DNA of 36,026 nt from Methanoculleus methanifontis. GTDB lineage: Archaea; Halobacteriota; Methanomicrobia; Methanomicrobiales; Methanoculleaceae. Made by a program: the position numbers and the translations under genes. The DNA lies in contig NZ_VCYI01000020.1 in the NCBI RefSeq assembly GCF_030464365.1, positions 1 to 36,026 on the forward strand. Reading direction: 5' to 3'. This document shows, in pieces, positions 32,821 to 36,026 of the stretch (its first letter is position 1; the number at the start of each line of letters is the position of its first letter). A model generated the notes under the pieces. That model ran no database searches. It saw nothing but the letters and a program-made list of their open reading frames with translations, and was not told the DNA's origin.

Positions 32821-32871
32821 GTTTATCCTCATCGTCGCATCTGCAAAATAAAGTAGTAAAGTCAATCTTGA

Positions 32872-33246
32872 TTGGATGTAGTTTTTGGAGCCAGTCCTCG
32901 GGCGTTAAACTCTAAAATTGCTGATTATATCGTGCGAAGTTGTTCAATAGCATACTGTTCCGGCGACATACCATTAAATATTCCTCAGAGGTACCCGATC
33001 CTAACGAGTGACGCTATTGACGCTTTGGGAAAATTTCAGACCAGAAATCGGGATCCGCGGGAAGGATTCGAAACGTTATGCAATCAGTTGTTTGAACGCT
33101 GGTGCATGCGCGAGTACCGCGATACGGTCCACCAAATCCATATTGTCAACGGAGCCGGGGGAGATGGGGGTGTCGAAGCATACGCAATAAGTGAGAGCAC
33201 CTATCGGGAGGGGTTTCTAACACCTCTAGCATTCAGAAACCCCTAA
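32872..33246 (+). pseudogene. Fragment of a restriction endonuclease-like protein
   Basis: The open frame encodes FQTRNRDPREGFETLCNQLF and then VNGAGGDGGVEAYA, the pattern of the start of a PD-(D/E)XK Mrr-like domain (GDGGV motif with the first acidic residue). The frame ends about 25 residues later, before the E-x-K motif, so the catalytic domain is cut. A TTG start at 32872 is the only one available and the N-terminal part may not be native. Confidence 0.5.
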
Positions 33247-33271
33247 ACGGCCCCACCGCCATAATCTCTTC

Positions 33272-33655
33272 ATGCGCTACATCGTCACCGGCGGGGCCGG
33301 CTTCATCGGCTCGAACCTTGCCGACACCCTGGCACAAAATCACGACGTCGTCATCATCGACAACCTCGCCACCGGGCGGCGGGAAAACATCGAGCACCTC
33401 CTCGATCATCCCCGGGTGAACTTCATCGAGGGGAGTATCACCGACCTCGACTTTTTGATGGAGGTCCTCCCCGGCGCGGATGGCATTCTGGCCGGCCCCC
33501 CCGGTGCCCCGGTCGGTGTAGGATCCTGCCTCGAACGAGGCGAACGTGACCGGAACACTCAATGTACTCGTCGCGGCGAAAGGTTGCAGGATGCTGGCCG
33601 TGGTTGCGGCATTCTCGGTCTACGGTGATACCCCCTGTCCGAGACCGTGGGACGT
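33272..33655 (+). pseudogene. NAD-dependent sugar epimerase/dehydratase, truncated
   Basis: Starts as a perfect GalE-type Rossmann fold: YIVTGGAGFIGSNLADTLAQ, VVIIDNLATGRREN, FIEGSITDLDFL. The frame is lost after GADGI near 33485, and similarity resumes in another frame (ANVTGTLNVLVAAKGC, AFSVYGDTP) with an in-frame stop, then ends near 33650. The catalytic YxxxK part and the C-terminal domain are absent. No function is expected. Confidence 0.85.
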
Positions 33656-33789
33656 TCGGGTTTACCACAAGCGGGAAGTTTGATGGGACCTTCACGCCGT
33701 CGGTTTCTTCCCGACGCCAACCGGATCGCCTGCATCGCCTTCTCCAGGTCATCCGCAAGAGGGGCCCGGAGTCCGGCAGCATGCTCACA

Positions 33790-34305
33790 CTATCGGTATT
33801 CCATCTCCAGCAATTTGTGATAATCCATATACATATGGACCGGATCGGTGGATCTTCTGGTTGCTCGTTTGAACCCGAATTTCTCGTAAAATCCCACAGA
33901 TTCCTGTTTTGAATCCACAGTGATGATCCTGCACCCGACATATTTTGATATATTCATCGTGAGCGCCAGAACCTCACCGAGCATCAGAAACCCGATACCG
34001 ATTCGTTGATATTTTGAGGAGGTTGCCAGCCGGGCGATCTTTAGAGCGGGGTATTTTCGGTAAGGGTACCCTCGTCTCCCATCCTCCGTGGCTACCTGCT
34101 TGACATCAATGCAGTCGGTGACGAGGGTGAAAAACCCAACCAGTTCAGAGTCGATATACGCAAGATGGGTTACCGACAGCCGCTCTTCCTGATACTCCCT
34201 TGAATCCTCGATCAAGAACTCATCCAGATCGGCATGACCACACCTGAAGGCTGATACATCCAGGTCACTGGAAAGCGGTAAAAAATGGAGTTCCGGGAGA
34301 GGCAT
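33790..34305 (-). CDS. GNAT-family acetyltransferase toxin
   Basis: 171 aa GNAT fold of TacT/AtaT-type length. Seen: FRCGHADLDEFLIEDSREYQ near the start, ARLATSSKYQRIGIGFLMLG (acetyl-CoA loop, here YQRIGIG), and VGFYEKFGFKRA near the end. Toxins of this family acetylate charged tRNAs and stop translation. ATG 34305 lies 4 nt after the stop of the small gene before it with a GAGG ribosome site; a longer frame would overlap that gene. The pairing supports a toxin-antitoxin role. Confidence 0.85.
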   Translation of the reverse strand: MPLPELHFLPLSSDLDVSAFRCGHADLDEFLIEDSREYQEERLSVTHLAYIDSELVGFFTLVTDCIDVKQVATEDGRRGYPYRKYPALKIARLATSSKYQRIGIGFLMLGEVLALTMNISKYVGCRIITVDSKQESVGFYEKFGFKRATRRSTDPVHMYMDYHKLLEMEYR

Positions 34306-34309
34306 ATCC

Positions 34310-34456
34310 TCACAGACGCTGATGTTGCGCTCTGTGCGCCGCAAACCGGATCAGTTTCCGCGCGTCGTCGGTATAGGTGGGCCTCTCCATGTACTCATGG
34401 AAACGCCGGGCATCTTCGCCCTCAAGGGTAAGCCCAAGTTCGATTGGTTTCGCCAT
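34310..34456 (-). CDS. Small antitoxin of the GNAT toxin
   Basis: 48 aa, starts MAKPIELGLTLEGEDARRFH and ends LIRFAAHRAQHQRL. The beta strand (IELGLTLEG) plus helix layout fits a short ribbon-helix-helix-like or DUF1778-like antitoxin. GGTGGAGTG lies just before the ATG and a TATA-like ATTATATC (34479-34487) about 27 nt upstream. The stop is 4 nt before the GNAT start, so the pair forms one coupled unit. It is shorter than most such antitoxins. Confidence 0.75.
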   Translation of the reverse strand: MAKPIELGLTLEGEDARRFHEYMERPTYTDDARKLIRFAAHRAQHQRL

Positions 34457-34478
34457 TGTCACTCCACCTCTGGATACG

Positions 34479-34487
34479 ATATAATAA
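34479..34487 (-). promoter_or_regulatory. TATA-like box of the antitoxin-GNAT unit
   Basis: On the minus strand the region reads GATTATTATATCG; the box centre is about 27 nt before ATG 34456, the archaeal spacing for a nearly leaderless message, though a ribosome site is also present. Confidence 0.45.
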
Positions 34488-34493
34488 TCGTGG

Positions 34494-34965
34494 CTACCAC
34501 AAATAGGTTTCGTCAGGTTCCCGGGTTACCTTTCTCCGAGCTTTCCGGCTCCACTCATCACCCCGGATGCAGGGGATCTGTGCATTGGTGGATCTCCTTA
34601 CCCAGGTTGTGCAGAGACCATAGCACTGCCGGCGAGCGTTCCCTCTCCGGTTCTGCCGAACCATTCGCCGTTTGACCGTGGATGACATCGTCCCCACCGG
34701 GTGTCGTACGTCGCACCTGATGGTGCTCCCGCTCCGGCGGACCATCGCGTCTCCACCCTCAATCCGGTAGCGCCCGGCCTCGACGGAGATCCTGAGCGGT
34801 CCATCCATGCCGTGGCTGAAGGTACCCACCTCCCGGGTCATGGCCGCCCCCGCTCGATGCCGGCCGTATACTGGTGGTTCCAGGTCCCCGGTGGACATGG
34901 ATCTCGCGAACGGTTCTCCCATACCGCCGGATCCCATCCGACTTTGAGCCACTCCGGCGAGGCAT
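34494..34965 (-). pseudogene. Relics of replicon proteins A and B (third copy)
   Basis: 34494-34860 resembles protein A (REVGTFSHGMDGP, then RISVEAGRYRIEGGD and HPVGTMSSTVKR against HVEAERCRIAPED and VPIGAITIEGH). 34865-34965, in another frame, resembles protein B (DGIRRYGRTVREIHVHR). The start codon region of A, GTCATGGCCGCCC on the plus strand, is conserved. Frames are interrupted, so these are decayed. It lacks the REP-like insertion present in gene A at 20222-20260. Confidence 0.75.
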
Positions 34966-34974
34966 CTTCCGTTC

Positions 34975-35130
34975 TACCGGATCACCTCATCCCGCCCGTT
35001 CCACCCCCGGACGAGCCTTGCGTACCACGGATCACAGGGGTCTCCAACGAGCGGTAGAGCCCTCGCCGCAGACATGCCGGGTTCGACCTTCGTCCGGTGG
35101 TCGAGGGCTCCGGGCAGAGACTCTTGCAAC
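34975..35130 (-). pseudogene. Relic of the primase C-terminus (third copy)
   Basis: LPGALDHRTKVEPG and YARLVRGWNGRDE match the last part of the PrimPol-helicase (LPGVLDHRMFERTKV, YARLVREWNGRAGV). The zinc knuckles between are largely lost. It directly follows the B relic, an order opposite to the intact operon, where A and B lie beyond the primase N-terminus. So the relic comes from a rearranged or tandem copy. Confidence 0.75.
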
Positions 35131-35358
35131 ATGGGCCCACGCTTTGTACCTGTTTTCAGCACGTTGCAGCCGGCGATGCCACTCAAAGGGTGGCGTTGGG
35201 GCGTTCGATCCTGATTTCCACCCCGCGGAGGTGGTATCGTGAGATCTCTTCCGGCATTCTGGCTTTCGCGCACACCCGCACACCCACTCACCCCGGCGCC
35301 GGTACCGGTAACGTCTCAGATTTTCTGTAATTTGCCTGAGCCCTGTCTCCTTGCCTGA
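35131..35358. other. Flank of the IS element, nothing supported
   Basis: No gene. The insertion sequence should end somewhere near 35310-35340 (a stretch around TCAGATTTTCTGTAATTTGC is a candidate end), but the other end is outside the window so no terminal repeat can be checked. Confidence 0.35.
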
Positions 35359-36026
35359 TCATTCCTTCTGCATGGTCAAATACCTTCTTCCGGTGACCCA
35401 CTCCTCGTTGATGTCCATCAGGATGGATCCGACCAGCCGGAGGAGGGATTCCTCGTTCGGGAACGCTCCTACGACCTTGGTCCTTCGTTTGAGTTCCTTA
35501 TTGACCCGTTCCATCATGTTCGTTGTTCGGATCCGCTTTCCGTGCTGTTTTGGGAATGCCGTGTAACTCATGAGCCCGGGGAGGAATCGTTCGATGGTGT
35601 TTGCGGCTTTTCGGTATCCCCGGGCATTCAGGTCATCAGCGAGATCCTGGAGTCTCTGCTCATTCCCATAGGCCTCCTTCAGCCCCTCTACAACCTCCTT
35701 CTGGTGTTTCCGGGGAATATTCCTCAAGACGGCTCGGGTACAATGAACCTGACACATCTGCCAGGATGCACCGAGGAAGGCGGCTTCAGCCGCCTTCTGG
35801 ATGCCGGTATGCCCATCCGAGATGACCAGTTGAACCCCGGCAAGTCCTCGTTCTTTGAGGTCCTCGAAGAGTCCCGACCAGAATTCTTCATTCTCACAGT
35901 CGGTGACTCTCGCGCCCAAGATCTCCCGGTAACCATCCTCGCGCACTCCGGCGACCACCAGGACCGCCTTGGTGACGTACCGTGCTCCGTCCCGGATTTT
36001 GTAGTAGGAAGCATCCACGAAGAGAT
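35359..36026 (-). mobile_element. IS256-family (Mutator-like) transposase, partial
   Basis: The last about 220 residues of an IS256-type DDE transposase; the N-terminus is beyond the window edge. Seen: VDASYYKIRDG (first Asp), LVISDGHTGIQKAAEAAF (second Asp), CQVHCTRAVLRNIP (the C-x2-H block typical of the family), and NMMERVNKELKRRTKV (catalytic Glu). The visible frame is intact, so the element may be active. Its insertion next to replicon relics fits a region of repeated insertion and loss. Confidence 0.92.

Overview
The window looks like a chromosomal accessory region of a GC-rich methanogenic archaeon of the order Methanomicrobiales, most like Methanoculleus. This is inferred from the Mrp/Mbh-type antiporter operon, an Orc1/Cdc6 initiator, an archaeal PrimPol-helicase, archaeal TATA boxes close to starts, and the gene styles; no rRNA or other phylogenetic marker is present, so the genus is not proven.

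Layout. (1) 1-136: tandem palindromic (REP-like) repeats. (2) 232-7396, minus strand: a tightly overlapping ten-gene operon for a multisubunit cation/proton antiporter (MnhE, F, G, MbhD-like, MbhE-like, MnhB, MnhC and three MnhD/NuoL-type subunits) with no hydrogenase genes attached. (3) 7722-8319: a decayed GT2 glycosyltransferase. (4) 8612-10956: three nucleotidyltransferase modules in a row: HepT-MntA, a frameshifted NTase with a small overlapping partner, and a winged-helix/NTase protein with a palindromic operator. (5) 11016-13249 and 21809-23787: two collinear, direct-oriented, diverged copies of one segment (cdc6 5' end, a 168-aa protein, a YgiT-type antitoxin gene, a small membrane protein gene). 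Copy 1 is broken and carries HicBA; copy 2 is intact and carries a DUF4258/YgiT pair. They lie about 10.7 kb apart. (6) Between them: an AT-rich acyltransferase gene bracketed by a 210-bp direct repeat, an unknown two-gene unit with a membrane tail, and a replicon module on the minus strand (168-aa protein, Cdc6, two small proteins, 961-aa PrimPol-helicase). (7) 23891-32744: an AT-richer defence-like island: HD phosphohydrolase plus a translationally coupled partner, a HicB gene with a HicA-cyclase-like fusion, a 1315-aa membrane-anchored STAND-type NTPase, and a PIN-domain protein with 40-residue repeats. (8) 32872-35130: relics (endonuclease-like fragment, epimerase), an antitoxin-GNAT pair, and a decayed third copy of the replicon genes. 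(9) 35359-end: an IS256-family transposase cut by the window edge.

How it fits together. The region reads as a hot spot where a plasmid- or virus-like replicon integrated, duplicated and partly decayed, and gathered toxin-antitoxin and defence genes. A family of small palindromes whose stem sequences change while staying self-complementary is scattered through it, between genes, inside a broken gene and, in one case, in frame inside an apparently intact gene. The most novel-looking system is the HicB / HicA-cyclase-like / STAND NTPase group at 25849-31248; the HD-plus-partner pair next to it is the second candidate.
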